A DNA stretch of 61,200 nt from Desulfopila aestuarii DSM 18488 (GTDB lineage: Bacteria > Desulfobacterota > Desulfobulbia > Desulfobulbales > Desulfocapsaceae): the NCBI GenBank assembly GCA_945863875.1, contig CAMBBS010000025.1, positions 1-61,200 of the forward strand. Direction: 5' to 3'. Under the pieces are notes generated by a model. The model ran no database searches, was not told the origin of the DNA, and was given only the letters and a program-made list of their open reading frames with translations. The position numbers and the translations under genes were made by a program. Positions 27,105 to 36,757 of the stretch are shown piece after piece. Each line of letters begins with the position of its first letter. The stretch's first letter is position 1.

Positions 27105-28028
27105 ATGAACTCAAGACAACAGGAAAAGTTAACAGGGCTGCTTGCCCGGCCCGTTCATTGGCAATGCCGCTTAGATCGATATACCTCATTTGCCATCGGC
27201 GGCCCTGCCGACGCTGTCGTCAAGGTTGAGAGCCGGCTGGAACTGCAGGCCCTGCTCGTCTTTCTGTTGGATGAACAGATACCATGGCGGGTTATCGGCC
27301 GCGGCACGAACCTGCTCGTAAGAGATGAAGGGTTTGCCGGAGTGGTTCTTCTCCTGGATGGAGAATTCAAGACGGTTGACCGACCGTCGAACCAGAATGT
27401 CGGAAGTGTTATCGTGCGAGCAGGTGCTGGTTGTTCTCTTAGGCAGCTTGCTTATCGCTGTATGGAATGGGGCTATAGCGGAGTAGAATTTGCCTGCGGC
27501 ATTCCGGGGACTCTCGGCGGAGCGATGATCATGAACGCCGGGGCATGGGGCAGCGATATGTCGGCGATTGTTGCGGGCGTTGTGCTGATGACGGCTGATG
27601 GTGAAAAACGATTTGACCGTAGGGAACTGGATTTTTCCTACAGGTGCTGGCATGGCTTTGCTGCGCATCTTGGTTGCGCGGTGGTTGCAGAGGTGGAACT
27701 GGCATTACAAAACGGCGATCCGGATATGATAAGGCAGCAGTGCGAGGCATTACAGGATCGCCGAAAAAAAATGCAACGCTGTACCTACCCCAATGCTGGA
27801 TCGTTTTTTAAAAATCCGGCAAACGACAGCGCCGGCCGTTTAATTGATGCAAGCGGGTTGAAAGGTTTGACTATTGGCGGAGCCATGATCTCTGCACACC
27901 ATGGCAATTTTTTGGTCAATAAAGGGGGAGCCACTGCCGAAGATGTTGTGCGTCTGATGCATGTTGTTCGGGCGAAAGTAAAAAAGGACAGCGGCGTCGA
28001 CCTGGAACCGGAAGTTCATTTTATCTGA
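27105..28028 (+). CDS. murB: UDP-N-acetylenolpyruvoylglucosamine reductase MurB
   Basis: MurB reduces UDP-GlcNAc-enolpyruvate to UDP-MurNAc with FAD and NADPH. The sequence shows YTSFAIGGPADAVV, VIGRGTNLLVRDEGF, GVEFACGIPGTLGGAMIMNAGAWG, the proton-donor Ser in AGSFFKNP and the C-terminal Glu in LEPEVHF, typical of type II MurB. ATG 27105 with GGGGA upstream was chosen over the GTG at 27087, giving 307 residues. Confidence 0.97.
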   Translation: MNSRQQEKLTGLLARPVHWQCRLDRYTSFAIGGPADAVVKVESRLELQALLVFLLDEQIPWRVIGRGTNLLVRDEGFAGVVLLLDGEFKTVDRPSNQNVGSVIVRAGAGCSLRQLAYRCMEWGYSGVEFACGIPGTLGGAMIMNAGAWGSDMSAIVAGVVLMTADGEKRFDRRELDFSYRCWHGFAAHLGCAVVAEVELALQNGDPDMIRQQCEALQDRRKKMQRCTYPNAGSFFKNPANDSAGRLIDASGLKGLTIGGAMISAHHGNFLVNKGGATAEDVVRLMHVVRAKVKKDSGVDLEPEVHFI

Positions 28029-28030
28029 GA

Positions 28031-29059
28031 ATGAAAATGTTACTCGCCAAAATAAAAAAAATATTTTCAACTTTGGCCGGCAAGAAGAAGGGGGGCAATG
28101 GCTATCTGCAAAGTAATCTTGACCTTTCACCTCTATCCGGACAAAGTAGTCGGCAAAGCGGTCAATATACCCCGCAGAAAAAGAGATTGGCCCGTTTCAG
28201 GCAGGTGTTGACCGCAAAAAAAAGAGCAAACTCAAACCACGGGGTATATACAACAGGTACGGCGGCAAAAAGAAAATTGATTTTCAAGATGGCCGGGTTA
28301 GCCACGCTTACCGCCTCTCTTCTCTTCTTTATGTTCGTCGGCGGTTGGCAGATTGTTCTGCAAAATCTCGAAACAGTACCCTTCTTTCAGGTTTCGGGGG
28401 TAGTTTTTTCCGGCACGGAAACCATCGCGGAAGGGAAATTGCGAGAGGCTTCCGGAATCATTGTCCACAAGACAAGTTTGATTGGTCTGGACTGTCGCCG
28501 GGTGGAGGCCTCGCTTCTCAACGTTCCTTGGGTGGCCCGGGCGGTGGTGAAACGGAATTGGCCGTCAACCGTGGAGATTGCCATTGTTGAAAATGTCCCG
28601 GTGGCCCTTTTACACAGCAAAAGTCTGCAAGGAGTCCAGTTGCAGTATATTGACCGGAAAGGGGTACCGTTTCTGCAGGTCAAGCCTGGCGCCGATATTG
28701 ATTTCCCTGTTATTACAGGATTGACGGAGATTGCAGATCCTCTGACGAGAGAAAAATCCCTTGCTGAGGTGCTGGTCTTGCTGAAGAATATTAACGGCAA
28801 CAATCCTTATCTTCCGGCGCAGTCGGTTTCAGAGGTTCATCTGAACAGGGAGGGAGAAATGGTGGTGTATCTCGTTGAAAATCCCTTTCCTATTTTCTTT
28901 GGCAGCAGCGATACAAATAAGAAGTATGCTCGGCTGGTACAGGTTCTCAAGGTATTGTATAAAAATCAGAAAGGAAAAGGGTCGATTTCTCAAATTAAAT
29001 ACATTCAGATGGATTATTTGCAGGACAAGGTGCTCGTCGCAGAGAGTGAATCAAGTTAG
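28031..29059 (+). CDS. ftsQ: Cell division protein FtsQ
   Basis: The 342-residue protein has a long basic cytoplasmic region (about 1-80) and one membrane segment (about 83-105, LATLTASLLFFMFVGGW). A POTRA domain follows (VSGVVFSGTETIAEGKLREASGI, then LLNVPWVARAVVKRNWPSTVEIAIVENVPVAL), then the FtsQ beta domain. FtsQ links early and late divisome proteins and binds FtsL and FtsB. The cytoplasmic part is longer than in E. coli. It starts 2 bases after murB. Confidence 0.93.
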   Translation: MKMLLAKIKKIFSTLAGKKKGGNGYLQSNLDLSPLSGQSSRQSGQYTPQKKRLARFRQVLTAKKRANSNHGVYTTGTAAKRKLIFKMAGLATLTASLLFFMFVGGWQIVLQNLETVPFFQVSGVVFSGTETIAEGKLREASGIIVHKTSLIGLDCRRVEASLLNVPWVARAVVKRNWPSTVEIAIVENVPVALLHSKSLQGVQLQYIDRKGVPFLQVKPGADIDFPVITGLTEIADPLTREKSLAEVLVLLKNINGNNPYLPAQSVSEVHLNREGEMVVYLVENPFPIFFGSSDTNKKYARLVQVLKVLYKNQKGKGSISQIKYIQMDYLQDKVLVAESESS

Positions 29060-29100
29060 TACCTTACAGGTTATTTGCTTGCTTTTTAAAGCTAGTTTTC

Positions 29101-29130
29101 CCCCTCGGATAAGCGACAAATTTCGAGGGG
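29101..29130 (+). promoter_or_regulatory. Hairpin in the ftsQ-ftsA gap
   Basis: CCCCTCG (29101-29107) pairs with CGAGGGG (29124-29130), extendable by two weaker pairs, around a 12-16-base loop. It lies 40 bases before ftsA. No T run follows on either strand, so it may be an RNA-processing or attenuation element rather than a terminator. Confidence 0.35.
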
Positions 29131-29170
29131 CTACTGAAAAGAGTCCCGTCTCCAGGGGTTAGAAAAAAGT

Positions 29171-30457
29171 ATGAATGACAATAATAAAAATGTAGTGATT
29201 ACCGACCTTGATGCTGACCGGGCCGATGAAAAAAATGCCGACTATCAGGCGTCAGGAGAACTTGTCGTCGGTCTTGACATCGGCACGACGAAGATCTGCT
29301 GTGTCGTCGGAGAGGTGTTCGATGACCGGGTTGAGATAATAGGGGTGGGGACGGTGCCTTCCCTGGGCCTGAAAAAAGGTGTTGTCGTCAATATCGAGTC
29401 CACTGTCAATTCCATTCGGCAGGCGGTTATACTTGCAGAGGAATCTGCCGGTTGTGATTTGCGGTCAGTCTATGTTTATGTCGGAATTGCCGGAAATCAT
29501 ATAAAAGGCTTTAACAGCCCTGGTATAGTCGCTGTCAATAACCGGGAAATTAAAGCGGCGGATATTGAGGAGGTTATCGCGGCAGCCAGGACCGTTAAGA
29601 TCTCTGAAAACCAGCGTATTATCCATGTCCTGCCCCAGGAATACATGGTCGACGATCATACCGGAATCCAGAATCCCATCGGCATGACCGGAGTGCGGCT
29701 GGTCACCAACGTGCACATTGTTACGGCAGACATCGGTGCGGTACACAATCTGGTCACCTGCTGCAATAAGGCCGGACTGCAGGTCGCCGAGCTGGTTCTC
29801 GAATCAATTGCCTCGGCCAATTCCGTTTTGAGCAAGGATGAGATGGAGTTGGGCGTCGCACTGATTGATATCGGCGGAGGGACAACCGACCTGGCCATTT
29901 TCTACGATGGGACGATTCGTCATACCTGCGAAATCGGGTTGGGGGGGCATAATCTTACCAATGACCTGTCCGTCGGCCTGCGTACCCCGCTTCAGGAAGC
30001 GGAACGGTTAAAAGAAGATTTCGGCGGGGCGATTGCCTCCTTTATTAAGCCCAATCTTGTGGTAGATGTTCCGACGGTAGGGGATCGGGAACCGCGAAAG
30101 GTGACCCAGAAGGTCCTGGTCGACATTCTCGAGGCGAGGATAGTGGAAATCCTCGAGATGATGAACAGCGAGATGGTTGCCTCCGGACAAAAAAATAAGA
30201 TCAACGGAGGCGTGGTCCTCACCGGTGGGACGGCTCTTCTGGCCAACCTTGTTGAGCTGGCTGAACAGATTTTTGATTTACCGGTGAGGATAGGTTATCC
30301 AACCGGAATAACGGGCAGGGTTGAGGAACTGCACAGTCCTCGATGCACGACAGCGACGGGTCTGGTTCTTTTTGGCAGGAATGCGCGTAACGAGATAGGC
30401 AGGCAGGACAGCTCCTTTATTGGCAGAGTAAAAGAGTGGATTAAAAAAATCATGTGA
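29171..30457 (+). CDS. ftsA: Cell division protein FtsA
   Basis: The 428-residue actin-like ATPase has VVGLDIGTTKICCVV (phosphate 1), the 1C domain with NSPGIVAVNNREI, LIDIGGGTTDLAIF (phosphate 2), GGHNLTNDL and VLTGGTALLANL (adenosine motif). The C-terminal amphipathic helix (RVKEWIKKIM) anchors it to the membrane. It tethers FtsZ to the membrane and starts divisome assembly. It has a slightly extended acidic N-terminus. Confidence 0.98.
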   Translation: MNDNNKNVVITDLDADRADEKNADYQASGELVVGLDIGTTKICCVVGEVFDDRVEIIGVGTVPSLGLKKGVVVNIESTVNSIRQAVILAEESAGCDLRSVYVYVGIAGNHIKGFNSPGIVAVNNREIKAADIEEVIAAARTVKISENQRIIHVLPQEYMVDDHTGIQNPIGMTGVRLVTNVHIVTADIGAVHNLVTCCNKAGLQVAELVLESIASANSVLSKDEMELGVALIDIGGGTTDLAIFYDGTIRHTCEIGLGGHNLTNDLSVGLRTPLQEAERLKEDFGGAIASFIKPNLVVDVPTVGDREPRKVTQKVLVDILEARIVEILEMMNSEMVASGQKNKINGGVVLTGGTALLANLVELAEQIFDLPVRIGYPTGITGRVEELHSPRCTTATGLVLFGRNARNEIGRQDSSFIGRVKEWIKKIM

Positions 30458-30571
30458 TTGCTACGTTTTTTGTTTAAGTGACAACTCCGGGATGCTATAG
30501 TATTGCACTGATAATATTCGTACTTTATCTCTGCATGGAGTCAAATATACGTTACAAGAGAGGGAGGAGAC

Positions 30572-31792
30572 ATGCCGTTTAGGATGGCTGAATCAGAAGG
30601 TGTTGCCGTGGTGAAAGTAATTGGTGTCGGTGGGGGTGGCGGTAATGCTATCAACACGATGGTCGCCAATAGACTTCAGGGAGTAGAGTTCATTGTAGCC
30701 AATACTGATAAGCAGTCGCTTAATCAGTCAAAGGCTGATGTCTGTCTGCAAATCGGGCCGAGTATTACCAAAGGCCTCGGCGCGGGAGCAGACCCGGAAA
30801 CCGGGAATATGGCAGCCATGGAGTCTGTGGAGGAAATCAAAGCGGCTCTTAAAGGCAGTGATATGGTGTTCGTCACAGCCGGACTTGGCGGGGGGACAGG
30901 AACCGGCGCAGCCCCTGTTGTGGCCAGGGCAAGCAAAGAACTCGGCGCCTTGACCGTTGCTGTAGTGACCAAGCCATTTAGCTTTGAGGGCAAATACCGC
31001 GCCCGAAATGCCGAGGAGGGCTGGCAGGAGCTGCAAAAATATGTCGACACGATCATCACCGTGCCTAACGACAGGCTTCTCTCCATAATGCAGAAAAACA
31101 GCAAACTCTCCGATATGCTGGCTATGGCGGATAATGTTTTGCTCCAGGCGGTAAAGGGTATTACCGATCTGATCAATGTTCCAGGGCTGATCAATGCCGA
31201 TTTTGCCGACCTGCGAACAGTGATGAGAGAGGTCGGCCCGGCTGTCATGGGTTCCGGTTCTGCAACCGGTGAGAACCGTGCAACCGAGGCCGCCAGGAAG
31301 GCCATAGACAATCAACTGCTTGAAGACTTCGGCATCGATGGAGCACGCGGTCTACTCATTAATATCTCGGCCTCGGAGGCAAGCTTCACTATGGCCGAAT
31401 TCATGGAGGCGTCTGCGCTCATTCAAGAAAAAGTCGATGATGATGCGAAAGTAGTCATTGGTGCCCTCTATGACGATGCCCTTGGAGATGAATTGCATGT
31501 TACAGTTATTGCCACCGGGGTAGGCGGGATGGTCAACAAGAAAGAGACTATCAATCCGGTCCAGGATCATATGCGGAGGCCGTTACCGATTAAAGAACCA
31601 GAGATTGTCGTCAAAGGGTCGCCGGCTGCCCCGAACAAACAGCCCAGGGTGACGCGGCTGCCCGGTTCAAACTTTGACGCACTGGACAATCTAGGTTCCT
31701 CAAATATCCCCGAGGGCAAGGCGACAACCTCGCTTAACTGGAATGATGATTATCTCGAGACTCCGACATATCTGCGAAAAAAGGCCAACTGA
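30572..31792 (+). CDS. ftsZ: Cell division GTPase FtsZ
   Basis: The 406-residue tubulin homologue has VKVIGVGGGGGNAIN, the tubulin signature GGGTGTGAAPVVA, the T7-loop NADFADLRTVM and a long linker. The tail LETPTYLRKKA is the conserved C-terminal peptide that binds FtsA. It forms the Z ring. GGGAGGAG at 30562-30569 is the strongest ribosome site in the cluster, suiting the high FtsZ level. The 114-base gap upstream may hold its own promoter (TTGCAC, 17 bases, TATCTC near 30506-30534). Confidence 0.99.
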   Translation: MPFRMAESEGVAVVKVIGVGGGGGNAINTMVANRLQGVEFIVANTDKQSLNQSKADVCLQIGPSITKGLGAGADPETGNMAAMESVEEIKAALKGSDMVFVTAGLGGGTGTGAAPVVARASKELGALTVAVVTKPFSFEGKYRARNAEEGWQELQKYVDTIITVPNDRLLSIMQKNSKLSDMLAMADNVLLQAVKGITDLINVPGLINADFADLRTVMREVGPAVMGSGSATGENRATEAARKAIDNQLLEDFGIDGARGLLINISASEASFTMAEFMEASALIQEKVDDDAKVVIGALYDDALGDELHVTVIATGVGGMVNKKETINPVQDHMRRPLPIKEPEIVVKGSPAAPNKQPRVTRLPGSNFDALDNLGSSNIPEGKATTSLNWNDDYLETPTYLRKKAN

Positions 31793-31795
31793 CAG

Positions 31796-31829
31796 GCTCA
31801 CCTTCCCTGGTTCGACGGGGAAGGTGAGC
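31796..31829 (+). terminator. Hairpin terminator after ftsZ
   Basis: A perfect 12-bp stem, GCTCACCTTCCC (31796-31807) with GGGAAGGTGAGC (31818-31829), and a 10-base loop begins 3 bases after the ftsZ stop. No strong T run follows, so it may act as a weak terminator or an mRNA-stabilising end. It marks the boundary of the dcw cluster. Confidence 0.6.
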
Positions 31830-31933
31830 GCTTGATATGTAACTGCTCTGATCGATCGGCTGCACTGTACGCAAGGTGATCGGTGAATGCACCGTACAAA
31901 ATAAACCGCATTACTTCCCTGGGAGAAAGGATA

Positions 31934-33400
31934 ATGACGAAAGGGGATGAGAGTGATGCGGTTCTTGAGTCGATCCGAAAAGAAAAGCTGGAAGCCGGCC
32001 TTGAGTCCTTTAAGCTGGTAAAATACTTTTCCTTTTCCAGTCTCGCTGCCATCCTGGTATTTACTCTTCTGCTCTCCTGGATTATTTCCAACAACGCCCG
32101 AAAAGTTATGCTTGAGCAAAATGAGGAGTATTCTCTTTTGCTGGCGGAAAACCTTAATCAACAGGTTTTCAGGCGTTTCGTTTTGCCCGCAGTTATTCGC
32201 TATGGCGGTATTGCCCTGCGAAAACCCGAACAGTTCGAACTGCTTGACGGGATTATTAAAGGAGTGACCCAGGGTCTGAAAATTGATACGGTAACCATCT
32301 ATGATTCAAGCATGAACATCATCTCCTATTCGACCAATCCAGAGCTCATTGGAAAAAAAGATGTGGGGGGGGCAGAGTATTATAAAGCCTTGGTCGGTAC
32401 GCCCAATTCCCGACTCATTTATAGCGGGTCGGTGCTCAGCATGCTGCACATCACCACCGAGGTCGAATGTGTTCTGAAAACGTTCATCCCTTTTCGTCAG
32501 GTACGTCGTGACGGCGAGGAAGGGGATCTCATCATGGGGGTGATCGAGATTGAAAAAGATCTGTCACGCAACTATGCTAATATCATAAAATTTCAGGGGA
32601 GGATTATCGTCGTCTCCAGTGTGGTCATGGCCATACTTTTTCTCGTGCTGCGATCCATCGTGTCCAGGGCCGGACGAATAATTGAAAAGCGAGCCGTCGA
32701 ACGTTTGCGGCTCGAAGAAAAACTTAATCAGGCGGAAAGGCTGGCGCACCTTGGGAAAATGGTCGCTACGGTCAGCCATGAGATAAAAAGCCCTTTGGGT
32801 ATCGTGCGCAGCACTGCGGAGATTCTCGAAAAACGCATCGCCAAGGTAGCACCCGGCAATGAACATCTGGCCAAAATAATCATTGACGAGACCATGCGGC
32901 TGAACAATATCGTCGTTGAGTTTCTCGACTTCGCCAGACCGCAGAAGGCTGATTTCAAACCGGCCGGCGTGAATCAGGTTGTCAGAAAAGTGCTCGACTT
33001 TCTCTCTTCCGAATTGAAGCGTCAAGATATTGAATTGGTAACCGATCTTGATCCCAACCTGCCGCAGAACAAACTGGACCAGGAGCTTTTTTATCGTGCC
33101 CTGCTTAATATTTTAATGAACAGTATCCAGGCAATGCCCGAGGGCGGACAGTTGCAGGTGACGACCCGCCGCTCACCTTCGACAGGCACTGAACTGGTGA
33201 TCAAAGACACCGGCGTGGGTATGGCACCGGAAAAGCTTGAGCAGATATTTACGCCCTTTTTTACTGACAAAAATAAGGGGACCGGCCTGGGCCTTGCCAT
33301 AACAAAGTCTATAATCGAAACGCACCATGCGGAGATAGAGGTGCTAAGTGAAGAAGGGCAAGGAACTACATTTACTCTTACCCTGCCTCCAACTCCCTGA
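31934..33400 (+). CDS. Membrane sensor histidine kinase
   Basis: The layout is two membrane segments (about 29-50 and 208-228) flanking a Cache-like extracytoplasmic sensor (TVTIYDSSMNIISYSTNPELIG). HisKA follows with His282 in VSHEIKSPLGIV, then HATPase_c with NILMNSIQAM, IKDTGVGMAPEKLEQIFTPFFTDKNKGTGLGLA. I start it at ATG 31934 behind AGAAAGGA, giving 488 residues. No response regulator is adjacent. Instead the stop is 3 bases from a FetA-type ATPase, so the kinase may sense metal or envelope stress linked to that exporter; this is inference. Confidence 0.92.
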   Translation: MTKGDESDAVLESIRKEKLEAGLESFKLVKYFSFSSLAAILVFTLLLSWIISNNARKVMLEQNEEYSLLLAENLNQQVFRRFVLPAVIRYGGIALRKPEQFELLDGIIKGVTQGLKIDTVTIYDSSMNIISYSTNPELIGKKDVGGAEYYKALVGTPNSRLIYSGSVLSMLHITTEVECVLKTFIPFRQVRRDGEEGDLIMGVIEIEKDLSRNYANIIKFQGRIIVVSSVVMAILFLVLRSIVSRAGRIIEKRAVERLRLEEKLNQAERLAHLGKMVATVSHEIKSPLGIVRSTAEILEKRIAKVAPGNEHLAKIIIDETMRLNNIVVEFLDFARPQKADFKPAGVNQVVRKVLDFLSSELKRQDIELVTDLDPNLPQNKLDQELFYRALLNILMNSIQAMPEGGQLQVTTRRSPSTGTELVIKDTGVGMAPEKLEQIFTPFFTDKNKGTGLGLAITKSIIETHHAEIEVLSEEGQGTTFTLTLPPTP

Positions 33401-33403
33401 GAT

Positions 33404-34012
33404 ATGTACCTTTTCGTAGAACATCTCACTTTTCTTGACAAGGGCCCCTATTCATTTGCGGTGGAAAAGGGTGAATGTGTCGGTTTGACCGGCAGATCGG
33501 GAATAGGCAAGACCCAGTTATTTAGAGCGATAACCGACCTTATTCCCGCCGGTGGCGAGGTATTTCTCGAGGGTATTGCCTGCAGTGCGTGCAATCCGAC
33601 ACAATGGCGATCAAAAGTGACCATGGTGCCGGCCGATTCGCACTGGTGGCATGATAAAGTGGGCGACCATTTTGTTGAGTTTGGGCAGAGTCCTTTGCTT
33701 CGTGACAACTGCGAACTGCTCGGCCTTGATGCCGCGGTCCTCGACTGGCAGGTCAGTCGTCTTTCCACGGGCGAACGCCAGCGCCTGGCCCTGCTGCGTG
33801 CTTTGCAAATGACACCGGCTGTACTGTTGCTCGATGAACCCAGTTCCGGACTTGATGCGTATCATACCGGCTTGATGGAAGTGTTTATTGAACAGTACCG
33901 CAGGCTCAATAAGCCGGCAATCGTCTGGGTGAGCCATGATCCGGAGCAGCTCAAACGAGTGTCGGCCAGGGTATTGCGCATGGAGCAGAACGGCCTGTAC
34001 CAAAGCACCTGA
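33404..34012 (+). CDS. fetA: FetA-like ABC transporter ATPase (putative iron/metal exporter)
   Basis: The 202-residue ABC ATPase has Walker A GRSGIGKTQ, signature LSTGERQRLALLRAL, Walker B AVLLLDEPSSGLD and an H-loop in VSHDPEQ. Short length and partnership with an UPF0014/FetB-type permease match the E. coli FetAB (YbbLM) iron exporter. It is translated almost directly after the histidine kinase, so the two are probably in one transcript. The exported ion is not shown by sequence. Confidence 0.85.
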   Translation: MYLFVEHLTFLDKGPYSFAVEKGECVGLTGRSGIGKTQLFRAITDLIPAGGEVFLEGIACSACNPTQWRSKVTMVPADSHWWHDKVGDHFVEFGQSPLLRDNCELLGLDAAVLDWQVSRLSTGERQRLALLRALQMTPAVLLLDEPSSGLDAYHTGLMEVFIEQYRRLNKPAIVWVSHDPEQLKRVSARVLRMEQNGLYQST

Positions 34013-34101
34013 AGCGATCCTGGAAGCGTGCTGTGCCGAAAGATTCTCCTTGGAAATGGGTACGTAAAAAGTTTCTAGAGTGGTAAGAGAGGCGTGAAAA
34101 G

Positions 34102-34905
34102 ATGGATGTCGTCAGTTTAAGTAGTGTCGATCTGGCCATAGCAGCGTCGCTGCTGGTGCTGCTGTCTCTCCTCAGCATGCTGTTGAGTCTCGGTCTTGAG
34201 CGGAAAATTCTTTTTTTTGGCGGTCGGATGACCGCCCAGCTCCTTGTAATCGGCCTAGTGCTGCGTTTTTTGTTTGCCGACGGCAGCCTGCTGCTTGTTC
34301 TGCTTATGTCGACTGTCATGCTGCTGGCCGCCGGGCGGGAGGTGCAGGCCAGACAAAAGCGGAAAATAGTCGGCCTGTCGGGGTACCTGATCAGCATCAG
34401 TGCTATGTTCGTTTCTTCTTTTTCCGTTACCGTCCTGGCGCTGCTGGTTATCATTCGGGTCGAACCATGGTATACTCCGCAATATGCCATTCCGCTGCTC
34501 GGTATGCTCCTTGGTAATACCATGACCGGCATTGCCCTGGCCATGGACAGGATGACCGATCAGCTTTATGGCCGGCGCGGCGAAGTGGAACAACGTTTAT
34601 TGCTCGGACAGACCTGGCAGGAAGCGAGCCGGGATATTCGCAGCGATTGTATGCGGACTGGGATGATGCCGATTATTAACGCCATGGCGGCAGCCGGCTT
34701 AGTCAGTTTGCCAGGGATGATGACCGGACAGATTTTGGGGGGAACCCCACCGGTTGAGGCGGTAAAATATCAAATTCTTATCATGTTTCTAATTGCTGCC
34801 GGGACAGGGTTCGGCGTCGTCAGTGCCATCTGGATGTCCGGATGGCGTCTTTTTGACGAACGGCACCGGCTCCGTCTCGACGTTCTTGACGTCGAGAGGG
34901 CATGA
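34102..34905 (+). CDS. fetB: FetB-like (UPF0014) ABC transporter permease
   Basis: The 267-residue inner-membrane protein has about six to seven hydrophobic segments and the family motifs VEPWYTPQYAIPLLGMLLGNTMTGIALAMDR, LLLGQTWQEASRDI, and MMPIINAMAAAGLVSLPGMMTGQILGGTPP near the C-terminus. It would form the channel of the FetA-FetB exporter, which protects E. coli from iron-driven oxidative stress. An 89-base gap separates it from fetA. Confidence 0.92.
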   Translation: MDVVSLSSVDLAIAASLLVLLSLLSMLLSLGLERKILFFGGRMTAQLLVIGLVLRFLFADGSLLLVLLMSTVMLLAAGREVQARQKRKIVGLSGYLISISAMFVSSFSVTVLALLVIIRVEPWYTPQYAIPLLGMLLGNTMTGIALAMDRMTDQLYGRRGEVEQRLLLGQTWQEASRDIRSDCMRTGMMPIINAMAAAGLVSLPGMMTGQILGGTPPVEAVKYQILIMFLIAAGTGFGVVSAIWMSGWRLFDERHRLRLDVLDVERA

Positions 34906-34956
34906 CGTGAATCTTGCGTTATTGTATATATACTTTTAACCCATATGGAGTAGAAG

Positions 34957-36684
34957 ATGGCAAAACGAATAGTTATTATTGGGGGAGTCGCTGCCGGGCC
35001 AAAAGCCGCCTGTCGGCTAAAACGTCTCATGCCGGATGCCGAGGTAACTGTCATTGACCAGGACACTATCATATCCTACGGAGGCTGCGGTATACCCTAT
35101 TATGTCTCTGGCGATGTCTCAGACGAGAAGGAGTTGCGCTCAACGAGTTTTCATATGCTGCGGGATGAGAACTTTTTTGATAAGGCCAAGGGGGTTAAAA
35201 CTCTTACGGCCACCAGGGCCCTGGCGATTGATCGGAAAAAAAAGACCGTCCAGCTTGAAGATCTCAAGACCGGCAAGAGACAGGATATCGAATACGACAC
35301 GCTGATGCTCGCAACAGGCAGTACGCCGGTTGTTCCACCGATCCCCGGCGTCGATGCGCAGGGTGTTTTCACCGTCAGCGATATGCATAAGGCGATCGCT
35401 ATAAAAGATATGATCGCCAAAGGCAAAGTTTCCAAAGCCGCCGTGATCGGCGGTGGAGCGATCGGCATTGAAATGGCCGAGGCACTGACCGATCTCTGGG
35501 GTATCGAAACCGCTCTTATCGAGTTCCAGAGCCAGCTGTTGCCGCGAATTATCGACTGGCCGCTGGCGACAATGCTGGCAAAACATCTCCGCGATCATAA
35601 CGTGGCCGTGCATCTCGGAGAATCCGCCGAGGAAATTATCGTTAAGGACGGCAAGGTTGTTGCGGTTCGCACCGGTAAACGCACTGTTGAAGCCGATATG
35701 GTAATAATGGCAGTCGGTGTGCGGCCGCGTTCCGAACTTGCCCGAAATGCCGGACTGCTGGTGTCGGCCAACGGCGGTATCGTTGTCAATGAACGGATGC
35801 AGACGTCCGATCCGGACATATATGCCGCCGGCGACTGTGTCGATATTATGCATCTCGTCTCCGGGAAACGATTTGTTGCCCCGTTCGGCAGTATGGCCAA
35901 CAGGGAAGGGCGCGTCGCCGCCGATAATATGGCCGGCATCCCCTCGGTCTTCAAAGGTGGCGTTGGTAGCTTTATTGTCAAGGCCTTTGAGATGTCATTA
36001 GGTTCAGTCGGCCTTAGTCTCCAGGCTGCCCGAGCCGAAGGATTTGCCGCCGAATTTTCACTTTCATCACCCATAGACCGGGCGCATTTCTTTCCAGGAC
36101 ATGATATTCTCATCCTCGAGTTGATTTTCGACAAGCGAAGCAGAAAAGTTCTAGGTCTGCAGGGGATCGGACCGGTCAACGATGCCCTCTCCGCTCGGAT
36201 TGATACCGCCGCTGTGGCCATTGCCGCCGGGGCGACGATCGATGATTTTGCCAATATTGAAATGGCCTATTCTCCACCATTTTCTCCGGCCATCGATCCA
36301 ATCAATGCCGCGGCCTATATTGCCGATAACCTCTGTGATAACCGGATGCGGCAGATTTCGATTGAAGATTTCTACAGTTTTATGGCCAACCCGTCCAGTC
36401 ATCCGGACTGGCAGGTGCTAGATGTCCGCCATAAAAATGAGGCTGCACCTTTTGTCGAACGTTTTGGCGCCGCCTTGTGGCATTCTCTCCCCTACGAGCA
36501 GATGCGCGATCGCTATGCGGAACTGCCGACGGATAAGAAATTCATTGTCTTTTGCAACGCCGGTTCCAGGTCCTTTGAAGTGCAGATCTTCCTGGACTAC
36601 GCCGGGGTAAAAAGCAGTACGGTTCTGCCGGGCGGCTTCAATGTCATCAACCGGATTGGGGCTGACTGGTTGCCTGTAAGCTGA
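34957..36684 (+). CDS. CoA-disulfide reductase / FAD-NAD(P)H sulfur oxidoreductase fused to rhodanese
   Basis: The 575-residue protein begins with an FAD-binding GGVAAGPKAACRLKR and the single redox Cys44 in SYGGCGIPYY, the hallmark of CoADR and NADH-dependent persulfide reductases. An NAD-binding VIGGGAIGIEMAEAL, a second FAD motif (YAAGDCVD) and the dimerisation domain follow. A C-terminal rhodanese domain (about 475-575) has Cys533 in VFCNAGSRS. Such fusions reduce CoA persulfides, polysulfides or CoA disulfide. In a sulfur-cycling anaerobe this fits cytoplasmic persulfide handling. It is a single-gene unit 51 bases after fetB. Confidence 0.92.
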   Translation: MAKRIVIIGGVAAGPKAACRLKRLMPDAEVTVIDQDTIISYGGCGIPYYVSGDVSDEKELRSTSFHMLRDENFFDKAKGVKTLTATRALAIDRKKKTVQLEDLKTGKRQDIEYDTLMLATGSTPVVPPIPGVDAQGVFTVSDMHKAIAIKDMIAKGKVSKAAVIGGGAIGIEMAEALTDLWGIETALIEFQSQLLPRIIDWPLATMLAKHLRDHNVAVHLGESAEEIIVKDGKVVAVRTGKRTVEADMVIMAVGVRPRSELARNAGLLVSANGGIVVNERMQTSDPDIYAAGDCVDIMHLVSGKRFVAPFGSMANREGRVAADNMAGIPSVFKGGVGSFIVKAFEMSLGSVGLSLQAARAEGFAAEFSLSSPIDRAHFFPGHDILILELIFDKRSRKVLGLQGIGPVNDALSARIDTAAVAIAAGATIDDFANIEMAYSPPFSPAIDPINAAAYIADNLCDNRMRQISIEDFYSFMANPSSHPDWQVLDVRHKNEAAPFVERFGAALWHSLPYEQMRDRYAELPTDKKFIVFCNAGSRSFEVQIFLDYAGVKSSTVLPGGFNVINRIGADWLPVS

Positions 36685-36757
36685 TGCTATTTCGTCCGGC
36701 AATGCGTTTCTTATAAAGTTCAGCAAGAGTTTTCTCTCATCCCGGTGGGTTTGCACC

